Assembly (NCBI GenBank): GCA_003194525.1
Contig: NBIV01000035.1
Coordinates: 124,001-188,000 of the forward strand
DNA from: Gracilariopsis chorda
Taxonomy: Eukaryota; Rhodophyta; Florideophyceae; Gracilariales; Gracilariaceae
Direction of reading: 5' to 3'
Length of the DNA stretch: 64,000 nt
Below the pieces are notes generated by a model. That model saw only the letters and a program-made list of their open reading frames with translations, was not told the origin of the DNA and did not search any database. Below, piece after piece: positions 44,760 through 56,190 of this stretch; positions within the stretch are counted from its first letter, which is position 1; each line of letters begins with the position of its first letter. A program made the position numbers and the translations under genes.

Positions 44760-46490
44760 CGTTTTGTATGCTGGTTTTAGAAGTCAGTAGTGAACTTGCG
44801 CATTGTTTGCAGCGTTCGCACTCGCCCCATCTCCAGCATCAGTAGTAGCGGCAGCCATCACTACGGCATGCTATTTTGTTACAGTTCCTTCTACCGAGGG
44901 CGGTAGTCGAAAATCCACTCGGGACAGGGCACTCGAATCCACGACGAGCGTTCTCATCATGGTTGGCCCCTCACTAAGAGCATCTTCAGGGAGAGGGCCA
45001 GCAACTGCATGAAGAGCACTGACTGTGGCACTTCGGGTTCCTTCGTATCTACGTACGACTACTCCCGGTTCTGCGGCCTGCATGCTGATATCGACGACGG
45101 TCTCTGCATTTTGTTGTTGTTGTTGCGTGCTAAGCATGGATTGGTACCACTAGCGCACCACGTCTGGCTTGGCGTAGATAACATCGTACAACTTGGGCAC
45201 GATGTCTCGTATGTTGATGTCTTGATTGAACGCACCCAAATTGGCACGCGCATAGTGAGATGGATCCAAGGGCGGTGGACGGGTACCCCACTGAGAGCTG
45301 TAGCGCGTGTTGTTTTGGTTCTGCGTTAGCAGAGCGAGAGCTGCGTTACCCTCAATTTTGATAAAGGAGGGACCGCCTCCCGTCACATACGACATGACCA
45401 TGAGCGCTTGCGTCGTCGCGAAGAGCGTATTCAAGTTGAGTAAATGGCTGTGAAAGGCTCTCAGGCTATAAAGACTGCGAACCAACTCACTGCTATGCCT
45501 TCTGCGAAACGTGACGCCCCATCCTGACTTCTATTCATACCACCGCACACTCCAGTGGTCTCTTTGCCAAGCAAAGCACAACCGCAATACTTGCAGCTAT
45601 GAATTTGCAATGTTCAGTCCCAGTACGGGCAGGAGGAGAGCGCGTGTGAGAAATCGCCGCATCTTCCGCATCGCCTTTGACCTGAAGTGGGAATCGTCTC
45701 AAAATCTGGCACGCTTGCATGGATGGCTGGATCACTCCTCGCCGGAGCTGCCACAGGATTCCACGCATATTAAATGCGATACAGTCCTCGATCAGGACGC
45801 CCAGCACAATGCATGGCCGTCGTTTCAAGCTGGTACTGTGGCTGCTGCTGCGGCTGGTGTGAGGGAGCCAGTGTGATCTCATCCTCTTCCACCTCCATCA
45901 GAATGGTCATCTGTTGTTCTTCTTTCTCAGCTTGTGTGCAGCACAGGCTGCGGCGGCGGGTGTGAGGAACCCGGGGTGATTTCACCCTTTTCCACTTCCA
46001 TCGGGACGGTCATCTGTTCTTCCTCTTGTTCAGCTTGTGGTAGAGCAAGCTGCGGTGGTGGTAGTGGTTGTGAAGGAGCCGGGGTGATCTCATCCTCTTC
46101 CACTTCCATCTCAACGGGCATCTGTTCTGCAGGCATCGATGGGAGGGGAGGAGGCATCGGAGGTGGAGGAATGTGACTTGGAAGGCCTCTCACGAACCCC
46201 AGAAATCCAGGTATTGGGCAAGAAGTTGGTAGATCTGTGGCAACGGACCCACTGGCTCCAGCGGCGCTTGTGCTATCTGCAATTGCAACCGAAGTAGGTG
46301 CAGGAGTAATTTCGTCTTCTTTTACTGCTGGAACAATAGGTTCTTGAAAGTGCGCTCCGCCCTCATTTACTCCGACCTCATCTAGAGCTGGAGAAGCTGG
46401 TACTCTTCGGGGTCTTGCAGCGCCTGCCCTTGCTCCAGCACTGCCGACGAGACGACCACCAGCGTTTTGCCTTGCACCGCCTGCATTCAA
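44760..46490 (-). pseudogene. Helitron N-terminal region: P/E repeats and zinc-binding motifs, minus copy
   Basis: The frame 46490-45927 starts MNAGGARQNAGG, is rich in A, P and G, and then has repeated units around MEVEEDEITPAPS. After a frameshift the repeats continue in 45985-45770. Further on, a minus-strand frame near 45670-45550 shows CGRCGDFSHALSSC and CKYCGCALLGKETTGVCG. These are cysteine-rich motifs of the kind found at Helitron Rep N-termini. 45485-45150 has FHSHLLNLNTLFATTQALMV and LDPSHYARANLGAFNQDINI. 45149-44760 has only broken frames. A zinc-finger role in end recognition is family knowledge, not shown here. Confidence 0.6.
45860..46140 (-). repeat. Three degenerate repeats encoding MEVEEDEITPAPS-type units
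   Basis: Minus-strand units with MEVEEDEITPAPS (about 46115-46077), MEVEKGEITPGSS (about 46000-45960) and MEVEEDEITLAPS (about 45898-45860) are spaced roughly 110-120 bp apart. Each is followed by a P/Q-rich stretch and CTQAE or PQAEQ. The third is in another frame owing to an indel. Confidence 0.7.
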
Positions 46491-46570
46491 TATGGCCCCT
46501 CCGTAATTTTCGCTGGCACCTCCAGAGTTAGATGGGACCCAGCAGAGTTCGGATGTCGCCCTCCTCTCGT

Positions 46571-48048
46571 CATTTTAATTTACAAAAAAAGAAAGAATAA
46601 TTCATTTTTGAAACCGCTAAAAACTTTGCCAGAGTTCGAGAATAATTTCCAATTTACCAAAAAGTTGAATGTGAAAAATTGTTTGCAGTTTGTTGCGTGG
46701 CACCCACCGGACCCAGTTGGATGAACAATTAAGAAACATTGCAGCAAGAGTTATATTTACCCGATGCAGTTGTGCGCAGCACAGGTACTCTCCACACACT
46801 CCTGTTGGATTATGACAGGCAGAGTGTGCCCAGCCGGTTTTCAAGCCGTATGATGTTTAACCCGCGTCCGGTTGTAAGGTCTGGTCTGTCTTTACTCACA
46901 CAACGAAGGGTACCTTCCGGTCTCAAGAGTTACGACACGGCGGCCGCCGCAGCCCCTGCATAGCAAGCTGGTATTAGGTCCGGGAAACCCTCAGACTTCC
47001 TGCATTGCCTTCAAACGACCAGGATTTCACAGAAGAGCACCTGAACTTTCCCGGAACCATGGTACTCAGTGGTTTAATCTTGTGGCAACATGCACATGAG
47101 CTCGGCATTGCCTAGATCTCTGTCCCGCAACAGTGCCAAAAGTAGCAAAATGGTTTCAACACTGCGCAATTGGCCAAGCCTGAAGTGGGAGGTAAAAATA
47201 GTGGTTAGGGTCAGCAAGGCAGATGTTTTCGGCACTGCACCAGCGCAGTATATACGTCCGTTGCAGGCATGTCTGCAATGAAATTTCAGGATACGCTGCA
47301 CTGGCGCAGTGCAACCTGCCAATTGTCGCATTGAACAGCCAGGTTTTGCTGCTGAGTGGCTGGCACTACAATTTGGTTGTATTGCGAGCCATTCAGCAGC
47401 CATTGCACAGTCAACATGCAGCAGCAGCAGCTAATAAACTGAATTCTTTGCTGCTGCTGCTGAATTTTGTGACCGGAAGGGAGGCGTTGCGCCAAATGAG
47501 CGTTTTGCATGCACGCACGGGGGCATGCAAAGCGATTTTATGGCGCAAGGCCTCCCATCAGTAAACAACACCCCCCTCATACGTATGTGAAGGCTTAAGA
47601 GTGGGGTGTTACATGTTGAGATGCACTCGGGGTAAAGTCATTCTTGTCACCCAGAGAAGTATCACTCTACGTGGGTGAATTCACCGGAGTTGAAGTGAAT
47701 TCAAAATGATACAAATGAAATCACCCGCGGGCCGGGGGGAAACCACCGAAATTGAGCTGATCTCACCAAGCTTGGGTGACCTTCACACTGGTTTCTGGTG
47801 CTTTCCACACAAATGGAGTAAAAATTATACAAGACTTTAAATTTTTAGTGGGCCTACAACATTACCCTCTGGTTACAGTCAGCACCACAGCGAAAGTGCA
47901 CATGCCATAGACATTACCGAGATTTCAATCTCGATCAGGTAAAAAAAGCAGTAAATTATACACACGTGATTCAGTCCCTTTCGTAACTGCATTTTGACGT
48001 TTCCTACAACTATACTCTTCAGACCTATCAGATAAAGCCAATTCTTTT
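46571..48048. other. Non-coding region with inverted repeats
   Basis: I see no convincing gene. Three inverted structures stand out: arms GCACTGCACCAGCGCAG (47234) and CTGCACTGGCGCAGTGC (47297), a CAG/CTG hairpin at 47419-47462, and gtaaacaacacccc against ggggtgttac at 47562-47612. Part of 47090-47520 may be a foldback element. Confidence 0.4.
47419..47462. repeat. 12-bp CAG/CTG perfect inverted repeat
   Basis: Four CAG units (47419-47430) and four CTG units (47451-47462) are separated by 20 bases, giving a perfect 12-bp stem. It lies inside the possible foldback element. Confidence 0.75.
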
Positions 48049-49586
48049 ATGTTTACTCCTCATGAATACAATATGCTAAGCGATTCTTTATCTGATTTTC
48101 TCGTCTCAGATAACGCAGAACTTACTGTTAATGAACAAAGCAAAGTAACTGTGCAAGCTTCTTATACATCATATTTATCGAACACATCCGACGAACTTTT
48201 GGCTGGAAACTACATCGGAATCCAAAGCTCCCATTCATCAGAAAGTGGAAATAAATCACCTTTTTTACAATAGCACTCTCATGAAATACATGGAGATGAA
48301 TTTTGAATTGTTTGCAGTGATGCTCCTTACGTTCTGACAAGAAGAGAACATGGCAATTGCATTCTCACGAAGGCAAGAGTGATTGAACAGCAATACAAAC
48401 AAGCAAACACTTTTGTTGATGATCCCGACTGCTTGACGGATGAAAGTTTAGATCCATCCCAATTTCAAGATGAGAAAGACCCGACAGGACACAGAAGCTC
48501 TACGAGATCGAATAGGGTACACAATCATGCTGGATTACAAGGGTGGGTTTATGCGTCGCCTTTCAACGATGTGTCTATTTCTATTGCCACAATCGACAAA
48601 GAACTTGGACAAATAGTTTTGAAGAAGGGTAACGCTATTCTAGATAACGTACTGAAGAACATTCTCTAAAAAGATAGAAAAGACACTGTTGTTGTATCTA
48701 CAATTATTCCAAGAATGGGGGTTTTCGATGTTTTTCTACCAGAGTATGTGCTCTCTAAACTGGTAAGTAACTTGAATCGTGTCTCACCTTTCGTAAGAAG
48801 AAAATTATGACTATTGGAAAATTGAAGGGTGTAATTTTGATGCTTATTTCGGCTGCCACATATAGTATTGGCGTACTAACTATTACTGCACCCCATATTC
48901 GGGAGTGTTTTCATCAGACTGGCATACCGAGAAGTTTATACTCTGACATATGGTCATCATTTTCCTGTAAAGCTGAACGAAAACAGCGAACAAGACAGTA
49001 TGGTTCGGGGTGGAGCAATGCTTCGAAAAGAGCCCCTGCATTCGTAACAAAGCTTGAGCAAGATCTGACATCTGTGAATACGCTCTTCTTGTAGGTTGAT
49101 GGGGCAAGTATCCTGCGATTGGATGATGAAAATCCACGTCTGCAGTCGAAGTTCGTACCAAAATTGACGGGACTACGATCAGTCAAGAATCCTAAGAAAG
49201 CTCTCGGTCCTGTCATTGATGCGTTATGCTGTGTCCTTAACCGGGTTTTCCTTGCAAGTCATTACTCACCACAGCATGAGAAGATGATTGAAGTTTGGAA
49301 GCGTCTCTTGCAGTTGCTGCTGGGAATAACCACTGCTGCGTCTACTCGACCGATGTGTGATTCCAGTTTTGCTTGTGACAGACAGTACAATGATCGTGCT
49401 ATCATTGATTTCATTAATAAGAACCTTTTAGCTACGATATTGGGGACATATAAATGCAGTATCGTTTATCCCTTCTTGTTTTCTGAGGTCCCTATTCGAA
49501 AAAAGCATAAGAGCATAGTTGTCTCTGAAACCATTTGCATAGCAATCTACAGTGCGATAAGGAAGCCACCTGTTGTGCTGCAGTAA
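48049..49586 (+). pseudogene. Transposase-like ORF series of an oomycete-type repeat family (tentative)
   Basis: Plus-strand frames 48049-48273, 48379-48669, 48807-49094 and 49119-49586 look like successive parts of one decayed protein. The last contains LRSVKNPKKALGPVIDALCC, then FACDRQYNDRAIIDFINKN and LATILGTYKCSIVYPF. I associate this arrangement (GPV-D, then a DRGY-like motif, then a GT.K....PF strand) with repeat-family transposases of oomycetes. The usual glycine of DRGY is Q here. I rely on memory of the pattern, so the family name is left open. No inverted repeats were found at its ends with confidence. Confidence 0.4.
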
Positions 49587-50910
49587 AATGCTGCATTAAG
49601 AAAAACATCAGGATAATTTACTATTTCTTGGTTGCCGCATTGGCGCGGCTCTCCACGTCGTACGACGGCGCTTCTCTGCGTAGGCAGTTTGGTCGGATCT
49701 CGCATTTCTCGCCAACCAGACTGCCGTATGGTTAAATAGCCACGGGTGAAGTTCTTCTCTGAGAAACACTCCACCTTCAAGCAGGATGTAAAAAATAGTT
49801 TAACAGCTAAGTATACTAGGTCTGGAAATACAGTATATAAGTCGCGATAGATTTAGCTTAATCTGAGTAAAAAGAGGAAGGTAGTTTCAACTACCGCACT
49901 ACACCTTCCCCGTTGCAACTGCACTACTCACTGCACAAACCAACGTTCTACACCACAAACAGATGCAAGAAGACCTATTAGAGCTGCATTCTACTCGGAA
50001 AGCTACAGTGGGCGTATTGCGGGCGTTTATTACAACCACGAATGACTATTTGGGGCGTCAGAGCTCACGCTAGCTCCACGTTAGGAGTGTCTCCGAGCAC
50101 TTTCCAAGAAGATGCGGAGTCCTATCACACGGTGTAACACGGAGAGAAAGATAATATGACAGATAGTGCTCCCGTAGCGATGTTTAATGTAGTGGAGAGC
50201 TGATCAATGCTTATGGTTTGACTCGCAATGAAATATGTTGGTTAGATGACATTGCTACAGTCAGAAGATCCCAGGTGGGTCCTTGCCAGAGCGTTGTATT
50301 TCACGTTGCGAACGGCATAAAAGTTTGTGAAGGAAATAATTGCGGACCATGAAGACAAAATACCAGTCTCTTCGCTTCTAAGATGTGTTGTAAGTATTGG
50401 AACAAATTTACCAGCGCTCCTTCATAGCAAGAGCAGTGTGTTCTGCAGCTGAATGCAAGATACAATTGTTGGGTTCTTGGTCAGATAACTCTTTCCCCTT
50501 AACGGTGGAGTCGTTTCCAAGCTTTTGTAGATACGGCATCTGTGGAAAACCTTGCGAAAATCAGAGACGCCTATGGTACGCTTGTGGTTGCTTGGAAGGG
50601 AACCATAGGATTCACAATCTACTATACTGCTGAAGTCCGCACTAACGAGACTAATTAATTCTGATTCCAAATAATCCATATCACGTAATATACCTAACGC
50701 GAGATATATATGTGAGAGTTACGTGCCTCATGACACAACACGATTTCCATTACAACAACAATCGCATTTAAGGTCTCCTCAACCTACTGAAGACGACAAA
50801 TTCTTCTGGTACTTGCCTTCAGGAGTATTTAGATCAGCTGATATCTCTTACGCCACAGAGTGGTGGTGCAATGCGTAAGAAAGATTTGCATACTTTATTC
50901 TGCAAGATTG
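49587..50910. other. Region left of gypsy element 3, no gene assigned
   Basis: Short frames only (50397-50633 plus; 50871 onward plus, interrupted by the gypsy insertion at 50915). Without the insertion, the last frame would run on only a short way past 56191 before a stop. I see no domain. Confidence 0.35.
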
Positions 50911-50915
50911 GATAC
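50911..50915. repeat. Target-site duplication GATAC (left)
   Basis: GATAC directly precedes the left LTR and is repeated at 56191-56195 directly after the right LTR. Five bases is the usual duplication length for LTR retrotransposons. Confidence 0.9.
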
Positions 50916-51119
50916 TGTGGGAAACTTGGGGATAGCGTCGATGCCCCTTTCCGTTTACAGTCGTCACGCCAAGCCTTAGCTAAATACTACCGATACGAAA
51001 CAAACGCCACTCCGACGGCGGCAGAGCGCACGTCACACACGTGTATTTCTACAGTTCTAGCAGAGCCAGAATAACATCCGTTATCGGTGAAGCTGCTTAG
51101 CCAAACACGGCGGGCTACA
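50916..51119 (-). repeat. 3' LTR of gypsy element 3
   Basis: On the plus strand it runs TGTGGGAAAC to GGGCTACA; on the coding strand TGTAGCC to CCCACA, so it has TGT/ACA ends. It matches the 204-bp right LTR without gaps; I count about 30 mismatches. That divergence points to an old insertion. Confidence 0.92.
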
Positions 51120-51131
51120 CTCCCCTCTTTC
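51120..51131 (-). other. Polypurine tract of gypsy element 3
   Basis: On the minus strand GAAAGAGGGGAG abuts the 3' LTR. This is the expected place and composition for the primer of plus-strand DNA synthesis. Confidence 0.8.
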
Positions 51132-51270
51132 AAAGCGCCAGAACGCCATGCGCTTTCTCAAACAGAGCGGTAAGAGTGCTCTTGCGCTAAAGTAAACGCA
51201 AAAGCATTTGCGGTACATCTTCGTAAACGGAGAGTGGCTCCATAGAATCTTCCGAGTGCAGTAGTCCCTT

Positions 51271-52590
51271 CTAGCGGGCGATAACCGTGAGATCGTCCGG
51301 TTCTTCGATGAGACGCATCAAGCGTGCCATGGGCATACCGGTTTTGGATGACAGGACTTGCGATATGATCGCATTGATGTCCAGTGCGGATCCGCAATAA
51401 AACTTGAGGCGCGTGCCATGCCCTTTTTCTTTTGATTCATTTCGGAGGTCTTCTACCTGAAAGACGTAGTCATTAATAGCCTTAAAAATCTGTTTCGGTC
51501 CACGCCAGCGCAGCGCTAATTTCTCGGCAGCGAAGAAGTCTTCGCGCGCGACGAGAACAAAATCGCCTTCCGTAAACGTCGGTAGTTCGCCGCGTTCGGC
51601 AACTTTGCGTTTGCGTTTGCGTTCGCGCATTGACCGTATGAAATTTTGCACCAGTGAGTGAAGCTCAGCCATTCGGGATTGCAGTGCGGAGAAGTTTAAA
51701 ATTCTCTCGCGTTTTGTCTTGGAAACAGTAACTGAATTGTGCGTAGTGGTTCGCAGGAAAGTAGAAATGGGCAGCGTAGGATCCATGCCCGTAAATGCCG
51801 TGGTCGCTGTGATATTCTTCCGTTGCGGTGACGGTGCGTTGTTCAACGCACTCTGCATGCGTGGCAAGAGATCCATGCACTCTTCGAACCGCATCTGCAG
51901 TTCAGAAACAACCGATCGGAATACTCTAGTCCGATCCTTTCTTAGGCGCTTGACCGCGCCGTTACTCCAGGGCGTATAGGGCAGCGTAAACTGATGTGGA
52001 ACGTTCAGTCGTTTGCACATCAACCCAACGGTTTCATTGCGGAAATGGGTATGTCCATCAGATATCAGTACCTTTGGTACCCCAAAATCGGCACACCAGT
52101 CAATGATTGCCGTTGCAGCGTTTTCTGCCGTGGTGTTCCTGAATGGGAAGAACCATTTGTAGTCTGAATGGTCGTCGCGCAGCATTAGCACGTAATTCTC
52201 ACTGTTACGGCTGGATCCAATCTCGATGTAGTCAAACTGAAAGAGGTCGTTCGCCGCTGTACCACTGACGGCAGGACCGAATGGGCGCCGTACCTTTCTC
52301 CCCGTCAACTGTAGATAGACAGTTCATGCAGGAGCGGGCGAAGGACTGGATGTCGGTGGTCATCTTCGACGAAAATTATTGATGTCGTAAAACCATTTTG
52401 GTAGTGGATTGGCCACGGTGGCCGCTAGGCCCGGTGTGAGCAATGATGCAAACTTGCAATTGTAGGTCTGAGGTGGTATCAGGGACCTAGATAGTACCGT
52501 TGGGATTTTTCGTTGTTGGCCATGAGATTTTATGGACGAGCAGACGCGGATGCAGTTTGCGCGTCGAGGATACCACGTAGGGAGGGCCAC
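51271..52590 (-). pseudogene. Integrase, gypsy element 3 (catalytic Glu replaced by Lys)
   Basis: The ORF 52308-51271 (345 residues) starts near the end of the zinc domain. The preceding frame 52590-52360 is in the same phase, separated by a stop. The core has FQFDYIEIG (D26), LISDGHTHFR (D84) and PWSNGAVKRLRKD. The lysine at residue 120 (codon 51951-51949, AAG) falls exactly 35 residues after D84, where the family's catalytic glutamate belongs. The C-terminal part has GDFVLVAREDFFAAEKLALRW, typical of the family, followed by a possible chromodomain-like end (YCGSALDINAIISQVLSSKT) that I do not insist on. Integration activity should be lost. Confidence 0.85.
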
Positions 52591-52816
52591 TCACAGTCCA
52601 AATTGGTTGTTGACGGCAGCTCGAGGATGAGCACTAGGGGACGGGTAGTTTGCGGAGCGGACCATCGTCCAAGAAAATCAGCCCAGACGATGTCAGCGCA
52701 TTCGATATGAAAGCATGTGTAATTGTACATACACAACCGTATGGCCCAGCGGAGAACCTTGCGTAGGGACGTCTGGGAAAGGTCCGGGGCAACCGATAGC
52801 GGATCAAGTAGGAAGA

Positions 52817-53431
52817 TCAGATTGTTTTGTGATCTGTGTAAAGAGCGAAACCTTTCGGTATGGCAGCGAGCCAGTGCATCCCCCGAAGGGATGCTAGGAC
52901 AGCGTAGGCTTCTTCTTCGAGGATAGACCAGCCAAGTTTGGTCTGATCGTACTGCCCGGATAAAAATGCCATAGGCTCGTGGCGCTGGCCATCATGCGGT
53001 TCGGAAAGATCTGCGGTTGGTACCTGGGTAACAATCCCGGCCCAGACCGTATCGGAGTCGTCAGTGTAAACACATAAAAGCTTGGCACCATCGCGATGCG
53101 ACAAAGTGACTTGTTGTAACAGAGCGGTTTTGCATGCTTCGAAGGCTGCATGTTGGGCGTCGCCCCATCCGAGAGCTGTGAGATGGTAGCGAGCTACTGC
53201 ACGTTTCGTGCGTTTACCAGCTTGGAGGTAGACCTCTTCCATAAAGGTGTGTAGAGGCTGGACGAGTTCCGAAAATTGGGGGATGTCCGTCCTGACCAAC
53301 TGTAGCGCGCAGATAAATTGCTGAAAGTGCGCTCCCGTTTGCGGTGGTTCCATTTGGATTAATCCATCCAATCGTTTTGGATCGTAACGGATACCGTTGG
53401 TGGTGATTAAGCGGCCACACCAGCGTATGCT
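52817..53431 (-). pseudogene. RT C-terminal part and RNase H, gypsy element 3
   Basis: In phase with the upstream RT frame and separated from it by the stop at 53432-53434. It reads SIRWCGRLITTNGIRYDPKR, the usual RT thumb sequence. RNase H follows, with LLCVYTDDSDTVWAGIVTQV, WSILEEEAYAVLASL and ALYTDHKTI. The three regions hold the catalytic acidic residues. A frameshift between 52817 and 52590 separates it from integrase. Confidence 0.82.
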
Positions 53432-54820
53432 CTAGACAAACAGCGTGCATTTTCCAGGATGCAGCTTAATAATCTGTTTGGTGCAAAAGGTGAGAAACTT
53501 GTAAACCGCTTGGAGTAAACCGTTAGTGATTTCGTGGTGGATCGGGACGTCGTCCAGCCACGAGAGAAGGTTTCGCGATATACCGTCCGCAAGAACCTCA
53601 GAGAGTGAAGATTGGAGATATGTGACTGCGTTCGTCGTACGGTGCAGGACTCTCGTCGGTGAGAAAATTCCGTCCAGTGTAATGAATGACTGCAGTGGCT
53701 GCGAGTCAGCATCTAGCTCGAACTGCCAGGAGCCGTGCGACAAGTCGAATGTCGCGTAGTAACTTGATCGAGAGAGCTTAGTTAGCTCATGCTCCAAGCT
53801 CGGCATTGGGTATTGGTGTTTCACCGTATATTTGTTGACCGGGCGCAGGTAAACAGTAAACCAATATCGGGAAGAGCCTGGCTTACGGAGAAAAAAAAGC
53901 AGTGCACAGGCCAAAGAGGATGCTGGGTTCGGATATGCTATACCGTTACGGACGAGTCGGTTGACGAATTCCGCAAGGAATTCGCACTGCTCCTGCGAAT
54001 AAATTCGCAAGCGTACCTTGACCGTTCGGGCGTCCGGTGTCAGCTCAACTTTGAGCGGTTTGATCTGAGCCGGTGGGCTGGCAGAAAATGACCTCTGAAA
54101 AACATCCCGATGGCGGTTGATGGTCTCGTCGAGTGTACGTCGGAATTTGGGAGGTACACCGTTATCGGTGGCGGAATTTTCCAGAGCCTGTACTGCCGTT
54201 CGGATTTGTTCGTCCTGGCCACTGTCCAGCACGTCCAGCAAAGATGGGTCGGGAAATGGATCCTCTTGCTGCCGAGCAGTGTAGTAGTTCAAACGAGGCC
54301 GACTGGGCGGCTTCTCGGCAAAACCGTTTTCGGTATCAGCAGCTCCGTTTGGGTTTCCATTTAGACGAAAGACCATCATACGGCTCACAACGCCGCCTCG
54401 AGATAGCGTTGTCGGATTTCCGACGGAGGAGCAGTCAGCACCATCCAATACCTTACTATTATTTTCCAGTAAAGTCCGGGTGTCTACCTGCAGGTGCTGT
54501 AAGACGGGAAGACCGATCAGGAGATCTTCGCAGGCCAGGTCGTCGTCAGCCACAAGGAATGTCACGTTTGCAAGCGCCAGTAGACCAGAAGCCAAATACA
54601 ATGCCGTTCTCGGTGGTGTCCACGTACGTGAAAACGTAAAGGACTGAGCTTCTTCTGCAGCCTTGAGCGCAACGCACAACCGTACGGTTTTGATCGGGGT
54701 AATTCTTCCAATGCCCCTTGCGGTGGCCCGCTCAGCTAGGCCAGGCGAGACGATAGTGTCGTCACTACCGTCGTCACAACGGCCCATACCTTCCAAAGAT
54801 GCTTTGCAATTAGAAACCAT
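53432..54820 (-). pseudogene. Protease and reverse transcriptase, gypsy element 3
   Basis: Protease: the frame begins near MVSNCKASLEGMGRCDDGSD, where DDGSDDTIVS replaces the family's DSG-type motif, and LLIGLPVLQHLQVD follows. RT: LKVELTPDARTVKVRLRIYS, YLRPVNKYTVKHQYPMPSLE, SYYATFDLSHGSWQFEL, then LLSWLDDVPIHH as the catalytic LDD motif and LHPGKCTLFV before the stop at 53432-53434. It is open for 462 codons. The stop is a single nonsense change; the downstream phase is unchanged. Confidence 0.85.
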
Positions 54821-54835
54821 GATCGGCCATGATGG

Positions 54836-55769
54836 CTAGAGAGCCTCCTTACAGTCCGGATCGGCATTGGCAGGATGGATCCGACCAGTTGTACCGGACA
54901 GATTGCCTGAAGTGTCTGTAGTAGAACCAGGTGGTTGGGTAAAACGTGTTTGGCTACGCGTCGACCGGGACGGTCCGTCGGATGCCCTACATGCAGCGAG
55001 ATCGGCGAGCATCTTTTCGCGCTCATCTCGAGAGGTGTTAAGGTACTCCTTCATGAGATACCGTAGTCCCAGGGACTTTCATTTACCGTACGGACAATCC
55101 AGAAGCGGACAAGATTTACTTCCTTTTCCAGTCCTTATGCATTTGTCACGATTTTTTCCGTAACAGCTACTCTCATGGTTACCGCTGCAGCTTCCAGTTC
55201 GTTTCTTTAACGACGTCTTCAGTATCCACTAGTTGGAACGGCTCAGAAACTTTGAAGGAATGCTTCATAAACTATTTGAAATCCTTACGGAGGTCGTAAT
55301 GTGTGAACTCGAGGTACGATTCCAACCGGGTTCAGAGAGTCTTCGGTTTAACTGCAGACAGCGTGTGTCCGACGGCTACCTTCTGGTTGGCGTTCAGTAG
55401 CCAAGAAATACCGTCACGGCGAAGTAGTGCGTGTTAAGCTATGAATAGAGCTTCCATGCGTGAGCGAGCACTTTTGTCGCTCATATCCATGCGGAGTTCG
55501 CGATCGAAGATCGCATCAAGACTCTCCAGAGTGAGCGAGTCTTGAGACGCTTCAGCGTTGCCATCGAGATATTTTTTCAGATTAGAATCGGTAAGATGGT
55601 TATACGAATTGACATGTGGTATGAGGTCGAGCGCAATCGCGGACTCGACATACTCATGGTCAATACAGTACTTGAGGTTGACGGGGCACATTGCCTCGGT
55701 CGCTTTTGAACCGCTTTTGGTAAGCTGCACAGGGCGCGCAGTAACTGTCTTTCTGAACTGATCATACAT
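54836..55769 (-). pseudogene. Gag, gypsy element 3 (broken)
   Basis: ORF 55769-55434 (MYDQFRKTVTARPVQLTKSG) is helical and hydrophilic. ORF 55054-54836 (MKEYLNTSRDEREKMLADLA) is charged and ends in an S/T/R-rich stretch before the protease. Between them a minus-strand frame near 55160-55080 has CIRTGKGSKSCPLLDC, possibly the worn zinc knuckle. Frames are broken between. Position upstream of the protease makes gag the natural assignment. Confidence 0.6.
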
Positions 55770-55986
55770 TTGCAGAAAGATGCAGACTCACTCCGAAGGG
55801 GTTGCAAGAAGTTTCGGGTGGTTAACAGAGGTCGCTACGAATGATGTACCTTGCGTCGTAATCCTTAGCGTCGCGTCTGGTGCCTGAGACATGTAGATAT
55901 GTCTTCCGTTCGATGGACCAACTTGGTGGATCATGGGCGATCAGGGGATGATCGAAGTGCCTACAATGAATAGCCGTAGTGATCAA
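55770..55986 (-). other. Leader of gypsy element 3
   Basis: Sequence between the 5' LTR and the first gag frame. Directly inside the LTR the coding strand reads TTGATCACTACGGC. This is not an obvious match to the TGG-starting primer sites I know, so the primer tRNA is not identified. Confidence 0.5.
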
Positions 55987-56190
55987 TGTGGGAAACTTGG
56001 GGATAGCTTCGATGCCCCTCTCCGTCTACGGTCGTGGCGCTAGGCCTTTGCTAAGTACTACCGATACGGAACACACGCCTCTCCGACGAGGGCAGAGCGC
56101 AAGTCAAACACGTGTATTTGTACAGTTCTGGAGGGACCAGAACAACATCCGACATTGATGAAGCTGCTTAGCCAAGCACGGCTGGCTACA
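55987..56190 (-). repeat. 5' LTR of gypsy element 3
   Basis: 204 bp, TGTGGGAAAC to TGGCTACA on the plus strand, matching the LTR at 50916-51119. It is upstream of gag in the minus direction. The promoter is expected here; no clear TATA box was seen. Confidence 0.92.

Larger units (their letters stand above)
41030..46570 (-). mobile_element. Helitron, minus strand, near full length
   Basis: Minus-strand order: proline/acidic N-terminal region (46490-45770), zinc-binding region (about 45680-45540), Rep (44555-about 43700), linker (43454-42686), PIF1-type helicase (42616-41125), 3' end near 41030. This matches Helitron Rep-Hel proteins. Several frameshifts and stops break the protein. The 5' terminus is not defined. 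Confidence 0.8.
50916..56190 (-). mobile_element. Complete gypsy-type LTR retrotransposon (element 3), minus strand
   Basis: Two 204-bp LTRs (50916-51119 and 55987-56190) frame a minus-strand gag-pol. The 5-bp sequence GATAC occurs immediately outside both ends (50911-50915 and 56191-56195), a perfect target-site duplication. Total length is 5,275 bp. A polypurine tract adjoins the 3' LTR. Order gag, protease, RT, RNase H, integrase fits Metaviridae. The RT is unlike that of elements 1 and 2. It is closer to the family with WLDD and PTRVLHRTTNA-type motifs that I associate with oomycetes and some algae. Stops and a frameshift leave it inactive. Confidence 0.93.

Noticed and set aside
47416..47465. 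CAG/CTG trinucleotide expansion or CRISPR-like repeat
   Set aside because: Only four units on each side, arranged as one hairpin; no regular spacers.
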